Assembly (NCBI GenBank): GCA_013420905.1
Contig: JAAXNY010000004.1
Location: forward strand, 1,178,001-1,242,000
Source of the DNA: Collybia mongolica
Taxonomy: Eukaryota > Basidiomycota > Agaricomycetes > Agaricales > Clitocybaceae
Reading direction: 5' to 3'
Length of the DNA: 64,000 nucleotides
Every line of letters starts with the position of its first letter. The first letter of the stretch is position 1. Positions 24,305-36,251 of the stretch are shown piece by piece. The notes beneath the pieces are model-generated. The model was not told where the DNA came from and did no database searches. It was given only the letters and a program-made list of their open reading frames with translations. The translations under genes and the position numbers were made by a program.

Positions 24305-27300
24305 TCATGAGCTCTTTACTTTCGAGTGGCGAGTAAAATCGGTCCTCGCCGCTTTCACAATAGCATAGGCGACGAACCGATACACCACAGTAGTGGCAAC
24401 CAAGGCACCTAACATTGGTGCTGGGTTGATGTTAAGCTTGTATAAATCCAAAACCTGTTCTCCAGTCCTCAGCGGGCATTGTCCATCAGGTAACCTTTGC
24501 GATTCGTTACAAGTGAACTCCATGCCTTGCATCGTGTATGGCAACATATTGGCAGTTGCATATTTCAACGGGGAGATGTAATTGATTCCTTGGAAGAAGG
24601 CCGGCATGTCCACGCTCATCAAGCCCTGTATTCAATATGTCAATAATAACACGAAACTGAAAAAAAACGAACATACACTCATAAACTGTCCGACTGACAA
24701 TACAACACTTGTTATGGTCAAGGCGAAACCAGTACTTGAGAAGAAAGTGTTGAAGATGATGCCGAGTGATTCTCCGCAACTAACGATGCAAAAGCAGTTG
24801 AGGGCAATGATGAAGTACATCCCGACTGTCCGACGAAGGTCAATAGCGATCGAGCCCAGCAACGAAAACAAAAGGGCAGCTATTACTCCGAAAGGGAATT
24901 CGAAGAAATTGTAAGCCACAAAGAATGCCTCTACGGAGTATGCGCGGTCGTCATGTTCCTGTGGAGGGGTTAATCACATGGGGCGAGTGCACAGAGAAAG
25001 AAAAAGAAATTACATGATAAAACACATCGCGTTCGGTCGGGTAAAGAGCAACATTCTGGAGCATTCCTACGAAATAGACTTAACGGAGAGGGATTAGTAG
25101 CTTATAGGTTGAGAGGCCCATGAACACTAACAGGGTAGGATTTCCTCTGTGTAACGAGTGAGTCTGTGAACATCTAGAATAGTGATTCAAGATACATACG
25201 GACTGCACCGACGATATTTACGCTGGCATCCTCGTAGGTCCGTCCAAGAGGCGCAAAAAAGAGGGCCAGTATGATCCCCAAGCCAAGTACCTGCCCGATA
25301 CGTGCAATCGCCAGATTTGGTTGCCTGCGCAGGTTGATCATTCCTCTCTGGAGCAGAATGGGGAGTGCGATATAAAATGGTGCCGTCTGCTTCGAGTTTG
25401 TCGCATCGAGTGTGAAACCGCTTTTTTCATCAACATATTCCTGCGGCTTGTGGGCCTTAAGGATTTTGTCAATTCTCTTGCGACTTATCTCCTCGACTTC
25501 TGAATCACGTAAATCGACGGAGACAAGATCAAGTACCCAGTCACTTGGGTTGTAATTTGAAGGACAATCATAGCCAAGGTTGTTAAAGTACGGAATCATG
25601 TCGGATGGATTGCCCGAATATGCGACGCCACCACCTTTTGCAAGTATGAGCGAGTTACCGAACTTGCTAAAGAGTTCAAATCGGCTTTGATGGATTGTGA
25701 TGATGACTGTGCGACCTTCATTCGCAAGGCCATGCAAGACGTCCAGAATTGACGAGGCTGTGAAGGAATCGAGGCCTGAAGTTGTGTTATTCGTCTAGTT
25801 GGAACAGAAGGAAGAGAACGAGAAACCTACCACTTGTCGGTTCGTCAGCGCTATCAACAAATGTTAACAATCTTTCAGGAATGGAAATGATGTTACCAAG
25901 ACCTACATAAGTATGCTTGGCTCTGTTAGGATTTGCACGGCAATACTAACCCTCCTCTTTTCACCACCACTAATCCCTTTTATGAATTCGCCTCCGATCA
26001 GATGGTCCGCGCAATCGGTGAGTGCTAGTATTCTAATGACTTCCTCCGCGCGGTCCCGCTTCTGCCGTTTGCTCATTGAAGACGGAAGCCTCAACCCAGC
26101 CGAAAAATGCAACATCTCCCGGACCGTGAGATACGGCAGTAGCGCGTTGTCGTGTTGGGTCACATAGGAGCATAGGGCCCGCATCTGAGCTGCATCAGGT
26201 TCCACCCCGTTGAGCAGAGTTTTCCCTGATGTCCGGTATTGTGTAAAGAGTGTCGAGTGTAGCCGGAGGGCCATGAGATTGAGAAGAGACGTTTTACCGG
26301 ACCCTGAAGGCCCCATAATGACGTTGACAGCTCCGGCCTTGAAGCGCGTTGTTATAGACGGTAAGATAGGAATCCTAGTCCGATTTCCTCTGAGTGTGAT
26401 CTTCTCAATTGTCAGCGTCAAATTAACCAGGTCAACGTCTAGACCCGTGACGCCTTTTTCGGGTACTTCTTGTAACTTTTCCTTGATGTCTGTGCTGTCT
26501 TTTTCTGCCTTTTTATACGTCCCCGCCACTTGGACATTGACAGTCCAAAAGTGAAGCAGGATAATGGATCCAAAAAAGAAAAAAGCCAAGAATGCAAGAA
26601 GGGCGTAGATGGGTACTGCATACCACCCGGGAGTAAATGACAGATTTATTATGATGAAATCACCGCGATATTGTATGCAGTTAGGGTCGGAGGCGGCATC
26701 GCCGACGGGGCAATCGTAGAATTTTCCCGTGAACTCGTTCGTTACCAAAGCGCCGAATGTGTAGAACTATAGAATATGCAGCATTTAACATATATCACAC
26801 ATCATACAAGAATTACGGGCTTACGCAGTAACTAATCCATTTTATCCAGCGCACGTAGACTGGAATTGTCGCTGCCTGTATAAAGAAGCCGGCCGCGAAA
26901 GTTTGGAATGTGAACCTGCGCAGCAGCTGTTAATATACAAGAGTAGTTGACATGTAGACCTCGTACAGCAAATTTCCTATCATCGATGCGATTGCAAAAT
27001 CCCTGGATATAGCCACACAAAATGTAGCAAATGTGACAGCTATAAATTGATTCAGGAGAATCAAAGCGTAAAACTTGAAGAATTGTATTCCGTCTGCAGA
27101 GAAGCCAGACAGGAAATAGAAGATGACGGAAAAAAGGAAGGGGACTATAATGTCTTTGAGTAGTCCATGCGCAAGTCTTCTGCTGACCATCCATGGAATG
27201 ACTCCCACAACGCCCTCACTGCGCTCTCTGTCGAATACGGCGATGTCGGAGCCGGACAAGCACCACATTTCGTATAGAAATATCAGATAGCCCTGAAATT

Positions 27301-28682
27301 AAATTATCATTATGTTCTTTCGAGTTCAGGCCGTAGCATACCTGTAAACCAGCTGCAATATAAAGCGCGGCCAGGCGGGAACGTATACCAGAAAGATTTT
27401 CAGTAATATCGAGGAAGATAAGGCCACAGACGAGCCCCATAACGACAGCTTCTACCCATGACGCTGTCAAACCCATCGGGTCTCGAGTAGTTGTAGTAAG
27501 TAAGCGGCGAGTCAACACCCAGATTTGGCGCAGTATCGGGGGTTTAGTAGGAACCTTCTTCTCAAGCACCCGTTGGCGCTCCTTTATGCCACTCACCGCC
27601 AATGAGTACCTCACGAGGGATTCTTTCTTCCATGCCTCCGCAAGTGTGTGTAGCTGGGCGTGTGTCCGTACCTCAGCATCAGGCGTTCTATTATCAATTG
27701 CGGTGATCGTGATGAGATAGTCGGCCGGGTTCATATGGACGGAAAAGGTGCCAGGGACAAGACGATCAAACCATTCCACAGCCTCCTCAGTGGGACCCGA
27801 ATATACCGCCCGACCTTGGCTTAGAAGCAAGATGTGGTCAAATAAGAAGAATATATCATGGCGAGGTTGATGGATAGTGCATATAATGGCACGACCCTTA
27901 GAAGCAAGCGATTTGAGCATACTCATTAGCTGATATGCCGAAGTTGCATCTAGACCCGTTGTTGGCTCGTCACAGAAGAGAACACTGGGGTTTCCCAGCA
28001 TTTGAACACCGAGACTAACACGCCTGCGTTCGCCCCCAGAGCATCCACGGTATGCCCCTTCATCCCCAACCATAGTGTTTGCACATTCCTTAAGCCCGAG
28101 TTCTAGAATAATTTCTTCGACGAGGTTTTGACGCTCCGCAACTGTTGATAAGGAGAGTCGTAGGGATGCTGCATACATCAACGTCTCCCGGACGGTGAGA
28201 GTCGGTAAAAGCAAGTCCATCTGCGTAACATATGCATTCTTGACGGAGGACAGGGAGGGCGAATTATTGTATAGAACCGTTCCGGATACCGCTAGATTTG
28301 GACTTGATATCCTTTGCGATAATATGCTAAGCAGGGTCGTCTGCATCGGCGGAGCTGAGCAAGCGTAGATGTGACTAATAAATAAACAAACCTTCCCTGA
28401 ACCTGAAGCACCCATGATTCCGCAAAGGCTGCCTTGAGGGAAATCCACGGAAATGTTGTCAAGGATGGGTTTTGACTGGGTATTGCCAACTTCCAGATCG
28501 TTCGTGGTGCCGGGTGTCGATGGGGGGCTGGCTTTCAATCGCCCCAAAAACGGCCTTGCAGGAAGGACGCCTACAGAGACACCCCGAACTTGTACGTCGA
28601 CTGGTGTGACTTGAGAGAACGAGATGTTCTCTTTGTGTATATCCTTCATGGGTGGTTGGCCGTTGCTGCCTCGGAAGGCCAT
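24305..28682 (-). CDS. full-size ABCG-type ABC transporter (NBD-TMD-NBD-TMD)
   Basis: The ATG at 28682 opens a polar N-terminus. NBD1 carries Walker A G-A-S-G-S-G-K (split by an intron near 28390), signature C-S-G-G-E-R-R-R-V-S and Walker B V-L-F-C-D-E-P-T-T-G-L-D (about 27970). A first set of membrane segments runs about 27460-26560. NBD2 has G-P-S-G-S-G-K-T-S-L-L (about 26300), signature I-S-G-G-E-K-R-R-V-S (about 25970) and, after introns, A-D-E-P-T-S-G-L-D. The second membrane domain ends at 24305. Both nucleotide-binding domains have canonical Walker A lysines, unlike PDR/CDR drug pumps where NBD1 is degenerate. The arrangement resembles yeast Yol075c-like ABCG proteins (inferred). It is probably an exporter or lipid transporter of the plasma or vacuolar membrane; the substrate is unknown. 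About a dozen introns. Confidence 0.88.
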
Positions 28683-29137
28683 TGCGCGGGGGAACGAGGA
28701 CAACCTGGTGGTTAAGGCCTAACTGTTCAGCGCACGCGTCTGGGCGGCGGCATCACTGAGTGATTAGGATATTTGTATCAAGGTTAGTTATCACGGATAA
28801 GATCGAACCACTAACGGTTTTATTCGACGATAATTTGTTCGCTCGGGGCCCGGTCGTTCATATCAAGCATTTGAAAATTTAGAGGGGATATGATGCATCC
28901 GCATGGTCCAACTCGACACGTGTTTGAAAACTCCGAGCACCATTCGAGTTGTCTAAGCTGTGTTACGGTAGATTACGTCGTATATGTAATGTCCGCATGT
29001 CAAGCACCGTAATGCTGAAGAATGCCTGAAATGTGTCGTGTCCTCGGTGTGATGGGTTTATAAAACGCCAAATCATGGAGCATCTACTGGAACCACAAGG
29101 CTCCCGTCTCAATCTTCGGCATTTCGCAAAAGCACAA
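28683..29137. other. intergenic: ABC transporter promoter and relic promoter of the ERG26-like pseudogene
   Basis: A TTTATAAAA element at about 29055-29064 lies some 75-80 bases before the ATG at 29138 of the pseudogene and could have been its TATA box. No other gene is seen. Confidence 0.4.
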
Positions 29138-30150
29138 ATATGTCCCTTACTACCTAGGTTATCTGCAACGAAGAGCAGATAGGAGATGCGCTCCACAAGG
29201 TAAGCATCCATCTCATCACTGATCAGTGTTCAGTACTCAGTATCAGGATGACAAGCGTTTGTGCCAGTTCGAAGGTGCCACCGTGACTTACATAATTCAC
29301 AGCATCATTTCCCTACCAACGAAATGTCTCATACCCCTAAAGTCTACTATGCTGTCAACGTTGGAGAAGCGAAAGCTGTGATTTCTGCAACCATCGCGCG
29401 AGATGTACGAAAACTCGTTTACACAAGTTCTGCCCGCATCATTTCGAATGATTACGACATTGTCGATGGAGACGGAACCTTGCCATATCCATATTTATCA
29501 AAACATCTCGATGCATGCACTAAGTTCAAAGCGTTTGCTGAACAAGATTTTTTTGGCTAACGGTGGGGCGGGTCTGATGGCAGGTTAAATCGTCCTGGCG
29601 GCGTTTTGGAGTACGAACTATTCTATTCTATACATGCAGACTTCTGGCGTACAAATCTGGTGATCGTGAAACAGTTACTGGAACAAATCATGCCTCAGAT
29701 CGGAAACAACACGGATCTTTTTGACCGGACATATGTTAGCAACTATCCCTTGCCGCCGAAAAAAAGAACAACCCCGCTATGGCCGGTCAGGTCTTTATTA
29801 TCAATTGACAGTGCTCTCGTGCCCTTCTTGGACCATATGCGCGACCTTTGGGGCATTTTCCAGGAAGCATTCCCTGATCATCCGAAACCGAAACCGACAG
29901 TCGTGATACCCCGGAGTTTTGCATTAGTCCTGGCCCATATTGTAGCGTTCCTGCCCTGAATTAATAAGAGGGAGAAGGCCGCATTTGCGCCTCCTAGTGT
30001 CACTTTCGCCACGGTTGCTGTTTACCTTAGCAGCGGCATTGCCGGTTACGAGCTAATTATCAGTGTGGAAAATCGACTGCGAAGGCCAGTAATTGTAAGA
30101 TCTATACTCCTTTCCTAAGGTGCGCATGGTTTGATCACTATTCCTTAGTG
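29138..30150 (+). pseudogene. ERG26-like sterol-4-alpha-carboxylate 3-dehydrogenase, degraded
   Basis: Segments in family order but different frames. N-E-E-Q-I-G-D-A-L-H-K (about 29170-29200) ends at a GTAAGC donor. Then come G-A-T-V-T-Y-I-I-H-S (about 29275), V-N-V-G-E-A-K-A-V-I-S-A and V-R-K-L-V-Y-T-S-S-A (the NAD-dependent sugar-epimerase/3beta-HSD core, 29355-29440), L-P-Y-P, N-N-T-D-L-F-D-R-T-Y-V-S-N (29705-29745), and P-D-H-P-K-P-K-P-T-V-V-I-P-R-S (29875-29920). A final G-Y-E-like piece falls near 30050. The intact enzyme oxidatively decarboxylates C4-methylsterols in ergosterol synthesis at the ER. Here the N-terminal Rossmann glycines are missing, an early TAG follows the ATG, a frameshift sits in a T-run near 29548, and more stops follow. 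A functional copy must be elsewhere. Confidence 0.75.
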
Positions 30151-30398
30151 GTTTAAGCCAAATGGGACTTAGAGGCATTGATGAAATGGCTTGACGTAAA
30201 ATGCACTTTGGAGGAAATTGATTGTTTATATCTTGGTTTTGGCTGTCCCCTCAGTGTTGTCCCATCATCAATTCCGTGGCAAATTCATATGTTTGTAAAT
30301 CTGTAATATACATCATGTATCATGCGTTATGACTGCAAGCTAAAGATCTTCATGTCTCCAAGGGTATTGCCTGCCCATCCCAACGATCCTCAAGGTGG

Positions 30399-31857
30399 TC
30401 AGAAGGATGTCGTCGAGTCAACTTCAATCGTCGGGACAATTGACGCGATGAACTTGAGGAACACCACAAGATAGAAGTCAACCCGCATCCCTTCAACTTC
30501 TTCCTCCTCACCCTGGGATTTTTCGGTCACCGTGCCGCTAGCCTTCCGTGCGAACGGCCACTTCTTCTTCGCCTCCTTGTTGTTGGCCGCGGCCGTCGAG
30601 CCCCCAGACTTCCGTCGAGATAGTTGCTCCTCGACTACACTGTTGTTCATTCGCTCAATTACCTTCTTCATTACACTCGCGTGTTTGCAGGGGTGCACCG
30701 AAGCGGCTTGCAACGACGCTGAATGAGGGAACTGCTCGATCGTGACAGTCTTGTGAGCGTGGTCCGCAGAAATATCTTGGAATATTTGTGGTGGTGTGAG
30801 TGGAGTCCGGTTCTATCGCGCTTTTGTTCAGCAATGGTGTGAGGAGGGTAAAAATGGTAGGATTTACTTCATCATAGCCAATAAGCCAGACACGGGGAGT
30901 TTGGTAGTACTTGTCGTAGGTGATCATGACATCATAAGTTCGCACTTGTAGTAGATTCCCTTTTGCCATTTCAATCTCACTAGATTGACGTGAGTCGTCA
31001 ATAGAAAGCATGGAAGCAACGCGGAACAAGTACCTGGCGTCAATGACACCAGCTGCCACCGGTTTTGTAGTTGTAGCCGTGGCGTCATCTCCTTCTTCGA
31101 GGTCGTCCTCCTCCATGTCGGGAATGTCATCGAGGTCAGGCGTCTCTGCGGCCCCTCCACCTGATCCAGAGCCAAGAGATAACGATCCCATCCCAGAGCC
31201 GATGTTATCGTCGTCTTGAGGCCCATCTAGGTCAGGAATATCGTCAATAACACCTGGATTAGCAGCAGAATCCATGGTCGATTTCCGCCCGGCATGGGTC
31301 TCGACCCATTCGTCCACCTCCCCGCCTGGAGTTGAGGAGTCCCCGAATGATACCATGCGTTCTGCGTCCTCGTCTGCGTCGGTATAGGCGAGAGAAGTGG
31401 CACGACGAAGGCAGGGCACGCCACGGGTTAGGAGATACTGTTTATCAGCTGGGAGGTAATCTCTTGCTTTCGATGCATCTCCTTTCTCCCTGTATGTCGT
31501 GCGCTTGGTTTAAAACGACGCCTAGTGATGCGATGAGGGCCACCAACCATGTCCATACAGGAAACTTATAAGCCAGGAAATCCCCTGCTGCTACAAACTC
31601 CTCTATAGTACATTGATGGGGAAATCAACGCGTTTTCTCGGGTAATCGAAACCTACCAGGTGTAATTCGTCCGTGTTCTTTGAACTTGCTTTCTTTAAGG
31701 ACCTGATTTAATGATCAGTGAGCTGATCTTGACGACCCGGGGCAGACGGCGGCATACAGGGCTTAGGTATTCACGGATATTCCAAAATTGGGACTGTGTA
31801 AGATACTCAGCCTCGATATGTGATCCCTAAGTTGCGAAATACCTGAATGGCCTGCAT
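30399..31857 (-). CDS. ATG3: autophagy-related E2-like enzyme ATG3
   Basis: The ATG at 31857 gives a tiny first exon (M-Q-A-I-Q), then exons reading [41 protein letters not shown] and E-K-G-D-A-S-K. A large exon (31419 down) begins P-C-L-R-R-A. The flexible acidic region (31260-31080) is rich in Asp/Glu/Gly. [13 protein letters not shown] and W-L-I-G-Y-D precede the catalytic S-V-H-P-C-K-H-A (Cys near 30680). The C-terminus [16 protein letters not shown] ends in Phe before the stop at 30399. ATG3 transfers ATG8 from ATG7 to phosphatidylethanolamine on autophagic membranes. A Ser/Lys-rich insert (about 30640-30500) between the active site and the last helix is longer than in yeast. All key parts are present. 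Confidence 0.94.
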
Positions 31858-32293
31858 GTTGGAAGGAAGAGGAAAAGAACAAGTCGTGTTCAGGGAAACC
31901 AGCGGCAACAGACAATCAATTCATTTAGCTACCACCGCCCCCACGTGGTTGACCTAAATCGGGCCGTTTGTTGCCCATGAACACCAAGAAAATGGAATTG
32001 GACGTTACAGCATTTCTACCCAAGTATTCAAATAGAGGTAATTGCAAGGCGCTGGTAGATGATCCCAGTTATTGTAGCAGCTGGTGGATACATTAACGAG
32101 TCAGCTTTATATGGGAACAAAAATGATCTACGGGAATGATGGCGTTAACTCGAATGAACGGGAGTCACCATGCACGTCAAAGGACGGGATAGGCTGATTC
32201 GATGAGTAATAAAGCAAGAAGACGAGGGCGGGCAAACACAATGGGCGAAGAGCGGAGGAGAGTATGGAAAAACTTTTACGCAAAGCGCCACAC
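31858..32293. other. intergenic: ATG3 promoter and LYAR-like 3' flank
   Basis: No gene seen. An 80-base stretch next to the ATG3 start is AG-rich. No clear TATA. Confidence 0.5.
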
Positions 32294-33619
32294 TCATTGC
32301 ACTGCTACTGATGAAGACCGTTTGGACTTTTTCTCTTTCTTTTCCTTTCTATCTTTCTTGTCTTTCTTCACCTTCCCCGCGTCATCTTGATTTGTTCCAT
32401 TTGGTGGCTCGTCGACTTCCATGGCATCTCTCGTATGCTTCTTACTTTTCTTCTCTCGTATTTCATCTAAGTCCTTTCCCTTGGCCTCTGCGACAATGAC
32501 TGTGTCTCTTTTTCGCTTCTTGGATTTTTCTGTTGAACCAACATCGTCTCCAGTTTCATCATCGACAGGTTTCCTTTCCTTTTTCTCCTTTTTGTTCTTC
32601 TCTTTCTTCCCTTGAGTGGGGGCAACCATGTCCACATCCTCTCCACTTGATCTCTCTTCCTTGCGTTTCCTTTTCTTCTTCTCTTTCTCGCCTCCCTCTT
32701 CCTTCTTTTCCTCCTTTTCTTTCTTCGGTTTCTTCTCCTTGCGCTTCTCATCGTCTTTTTTCGGTGATGGGGGGATAGGAATAGACGCAGGGTCGACGGC
32801 TCCGATATCTTTGGAGATTTTCGCTTTCTTACTGGATGTCTCGTCAGTCGCGGATGCGTTTTTTGTCTACTCAAGTTCAGCTCTTTCTAACTTGTTCAGA
32901 CCAGGAATACCCTCACCGAATCATCCTCTACTGATGAGGATTTTCGCTTCTTGTCCTTTTTTTTATCTGAAGACGTAGAAGGCACCGGTGGTTCCGGAGC
33001 TTTTGTGGGTAATTCTGCCATTTCGACAGGGGCTTGGGGTATCGGTGTTGGTTTTGTGGCTGCAGAGGGAATTGGGGAATTGCGCGCCGGTGTGCCTAGA
33101 GGGGTATCATTGGCGCCAGTCGCAGTCGTTCTGGGTCTGCCCCATCCTCCGCCTCCCCTATAACCACCACGACCTGCAAACTGTCTGGGTTGTGGTGGGC
33201 TGTTACTTGCGGGCAAGGGTGGATAATTATTCCGAGGTGCAGGAGCGGGCTAGGAAGAGGGATTTTGGAAGATGAATATGTAGTACTTATAACTCTGTAA
33301 AACGCACTGTCTTGACACCTTTATACATGCTCTTTTGATATTTCTCCGCTTCACTTATGCATTGCGTGTGACCTTTGTAGTCCGCAGGGGTATTGAATGT
33401 TGTTGAACAATCTATGCAGTCGAAACCTCCATGGCAGCGAGATCGATGTTGATCTAGCTTGGGCTTCTTCACGACGTCCCCACATACTAACAGAGTCGAT
33501 TATCAAATTTAAAGATGCGTATGATATCAATATGGCACTGACCATGACATCTATAATAACATCCTTAGTCATATTGGTTTCACTAGCATATAAGACAATC
33601 CTTACTGGAAAGATACCAT
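32294..33619 (-). CDS. LYAR-type C2HC zinc-finger nucleolar protein
   Basis: The ATG at 33619 begins M-V-S-F-Q-C-H-V-C-G-D-V-V-K-K-P, assembled from exon 33619-33606, an 8-base microexon 33550-33543 and an exon starting at 33486. The finger continues L-D-Q-H-R-S-R-C-H, then F-D-C-I-D-C-S-T-T-F and Y-K-G-H-T-x-C-I-S-E-A-E-K-Y-Q-K, the LYAR signature. After an intron ending near 33250 comes a Pro/Gly-rich linker with an R-G-G-Y-R-G-G-G-G-W patch. About 250 residues of Lys/Glu/Asp-rich nuclear-localising tail follow to the stop at 32294. LYAR homologues are nucleolar proteins linked to pre-rRNA processing and cell growth; this role is by family. An intron splits the tail near 32900-32870. Low-complexity sequence makes the tail model less certain than the finger. 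Confidence 0.85.
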
Positions 33620-34328
33620 CTTCACCGGATGGTTTGGGCTGGTCTGACGAATGAGAGCTTCAAGCCTCAAAGGGTGGTCAGAATCTTCGATTCCAAAAAA
33701 AAAAGGTTTGGCACGTGGGTTCACCGATCACACCGTTTCGCTGATCACCGAAAGCTTTCACAATCCGACTATTCGGGCCGACGAAAGTTCGTCCACAACA
33801 TTTAAATAAACAAAATTTAGCTATTCGAAATTTCCTCGTTTGCTCTGTATCATTTCTCCGACATTCATCAGAGGTCGTTGAAATTGTGTACTCAAACCCT
33901 ATACGTGTAGCTCCACGACTCTGGAAAAAGAAATAACGCCCAATGACGCACAAACGACACAGGAAAAAAAAAGGTTTCGAGCTGCCTGGACCCATACCCT
34001 CAGGATTGGAACGACAATTGATAAAATTGGCAATACTTTGCGAAACATATAGGCACGGTGCCTAAGCTAGGACTTTCCGCAATTGGGACATAGACCTCCA
34101 CGAGGCTCGATCCTAACGGCATCACGCGGGGACAAAGGGGGCGGGCTTTGACTGATTCACACTCGAATTGAATGACCGAACGTTGCCGCTACATGTGTCC
34201 TTGTCAAAGACCTCCAGGCCACCGCGTCCTCGACTTATATAAGAGACACGAACGATGCTTTTGTGACCTCCCTACGGAACCGCCTACCTCCAGGACGCTC
34301 CTAACGCAGTTCCCAAATTATTGAAGAG
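33620..34328. other. divergent intergenic region with repeated A-tracts
   Basis: It lies between the starts of the LYAR-like gene and the gene at 34329. Two A-tracts each followed by GGTTT stand at 33695-33710 and 33964-33977. A minus-strand open frame (33678-33995) has no recognisable content. Confidence 0.5.
34236..34243 (+). promoter_or_regulatory. TATA box of the gene at 34329
   Basis: TATATAAG lies 86 bases before the ATG, a typical distance for a gene with a leader of about 55 bases. Strong match to the eukaryotic consensus. Confidence 0.5.
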
Positions 34329-35970
34329 ATGCCGCGACCAGCTATAATGTATTCAGAAGTCCTTCGACGCAAGCCAGCTCCCAAGAAAGCATGCGCAGCT
34401 TTGCCTTTGAAGACCGTGGAAAGCAACCGTATTGAAACGAAATGTCCTGTCCCGCACACACCAATATCATCTTCCTCATCTAACTGCTATGTTGACGATG
34501 ACCCACTGCTCTTCCCTCCCGGACTTCCCGTGAATGTTGTTTATCACGACCAAGAGCATGACCACGACTATGGCCTTGACTTGCCCATATACGCACAACT
34601 TCATATGGTGAGTTTTTCAGTCTGTGTGCCAAATATAAAGCAATGACAACTGGCCATCTTCACAGCCTCCACCTAATAATATATCTACTGCCAACGTCGA
34701 CATAAACCGCAAAGCAAGCATCGATGCCGTCTATATCCCTCCTCCGCCACTTGCGAAACCCTACGTCGACAAATTGCTTGGGCCTAAAAGCAATGTAACA
34801 TCACGCAAAATCGGCAACGCAGGTTCTTCCAATCTCAACATCCTGCCAACATTTGATCCTTTCACGGGCGACCCGGAAGGGTCCACACGATCACCCCCTC
34901 CAAGTTATAGGTTACCGCTATCAGAATTACTCCCTCGTAAAAAGTCTGAACCAAATGACAAAGCCACGATGGATTCCTCTTTCATTCAGCCTTTCAGCGC
35001 CACGCTTCCCACATCCATCCAAGGCCCCAATTTCTCCCTGGCAGGCCTGTTCCTTCAACATGGTGTTGAACGATCTGTATATTTCCTGCCTCCTGATCTC
35101 CTCGACAACGACGAGGAAGAAGAATCATACCCTGCGTGTAGTAAGAGTTGCCTGGCTCACCAATCCCTGTCTATAGCGCCTATTAGTCCCTGGGAAGTAA
35201 GTCTAACATTTGATTTATCCCTGTCTCCGTGGCTCATGGTTATTTCACAGCATCGAGACAGCAACAATCGTTCACCGTCATCTACTGGCAGCAAAAGCAG
35301 CCGGTCGTCTTCCCTTGTATCCCGTACAGACTACTCGCCGTCGCCCACCATCTCTTCAGCGTCTTCGGCCTATTCGGAAGACTACAGCTTCTATCATCGA
35401 CGCAAGCCCGCGGCTCCGAAATGTTGCATATTTAAATTCAACTCCCCTGATACTATTGGTGTGTCACTGGAAGCGGTTCTATCGAAGAAGAAGGGCTGTT
35501 TGACGGATCCTAACGATGAAGTAATGGAAGATTGGGGAGAGAAGGGAAAACCTGCCTGTATACATCTGATTATTACTGTGAGTTGCCCAGTGATCCTTCC
35601 CTCAGCCATAAATGATACTAAGACTTTGCAGTGCAATGGCTTCAAGCGCGTGTTCCCCATTCAAATAAGGTGTCTATGCGGGGTTATCACGCGGGCTGAA
35701 CTTGCATATGAGATTGCTGATATCATGCAGCGCTATCTAGTGGTTAGTGTTCTATATACTCTTCGACTTCACTTTTCTTCAACATGCTCCACGATGATAT
35801 AGGAAGCGAAGACAGCAAAGTCGCGAACAGATGCACAGCATTCGATTTCGGGCTCATATTTACTCTCTCTCCGGACGGATAACCAAGGCCTTTCGTGGCG
35901 TGCTACTTTCGCGGACAGGCGCCGAATCAAGACTAATGACGCATGGGGGAAGACGGCACAACGAAGATGA
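34329..35970 (+). CDS. unrecognised basidiomycete protein with disordered middle and conserved C-terminal block
   Basis: Five exons. Introns are at 34608-34665, about 35197-35250, about 35579-35630 and about 35743-35802. Exon 1 starts M-P-R-P-A-I-M-Y-S-E-V-L-R-R-K-P. The middle 300 residues are rich in Ser, Pro, Asn and charged residues, with an acidic D-D-N-E-E-E-E-S-like run and long Ser stretches (35265-35350), so probably disordered. The last third is more structured: F-K-F-N-S-P-D-T-I-G-V-S-L-E-A-V, then I-H-L-I-I-T, G-F-K-R-V-F-P-I-Q-I-R and a C-terminal Y-E-I-A-D-I-M-Q-R-Y-L. The protein ends R-T-D-N-Q-G-L-S-W-R-A-T-F-A-D. No signal peptide or membrane helix is visible. I do not recognise the family. 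A strong TATA box suggests regulated expression. The intron phases agree, supporting a real gene. Confidence 0.75.
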
Positions 35971-36251
35971 CGATGTGCATCATTTTATTCATTGTTGATC
36001 GAGAAGTTTCGTAGGTTAGTTTCGGATACTCGGTGCTACCCTATAAAATGGCAAAACAAATCAACTTTAATTTTGCGTAAATCGCAGAAATTGACAAGCT
36101 CGGTGTAATGAGGTGCGATGCTTGACTGAGGTACGGTGAGGTATGAGATTATTTATTAAGGTATATGCCACAACCAAAGCCCAGAGCACAAATAAAAGAT
36201 AAATCAGAAAGTCAAAGTCCTCCCATAACGATACACGCGACCCAAACATCT

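Noticed and set aside
32421..33163. Long Ser/Phe-rich plus-strand frames opposite the LYAR-like gene
   Set aside because: Shadow frames of the Lys/Glu-rich coding strand. Their composition is explained entirely by the antisense gene.
33695..33977. Two A-tract-GGTTT repeats as possible transposon ends
   Set aside because: They are direct, not inverted, only about 14 bases long, and no transposase or target-site duplication is visible.
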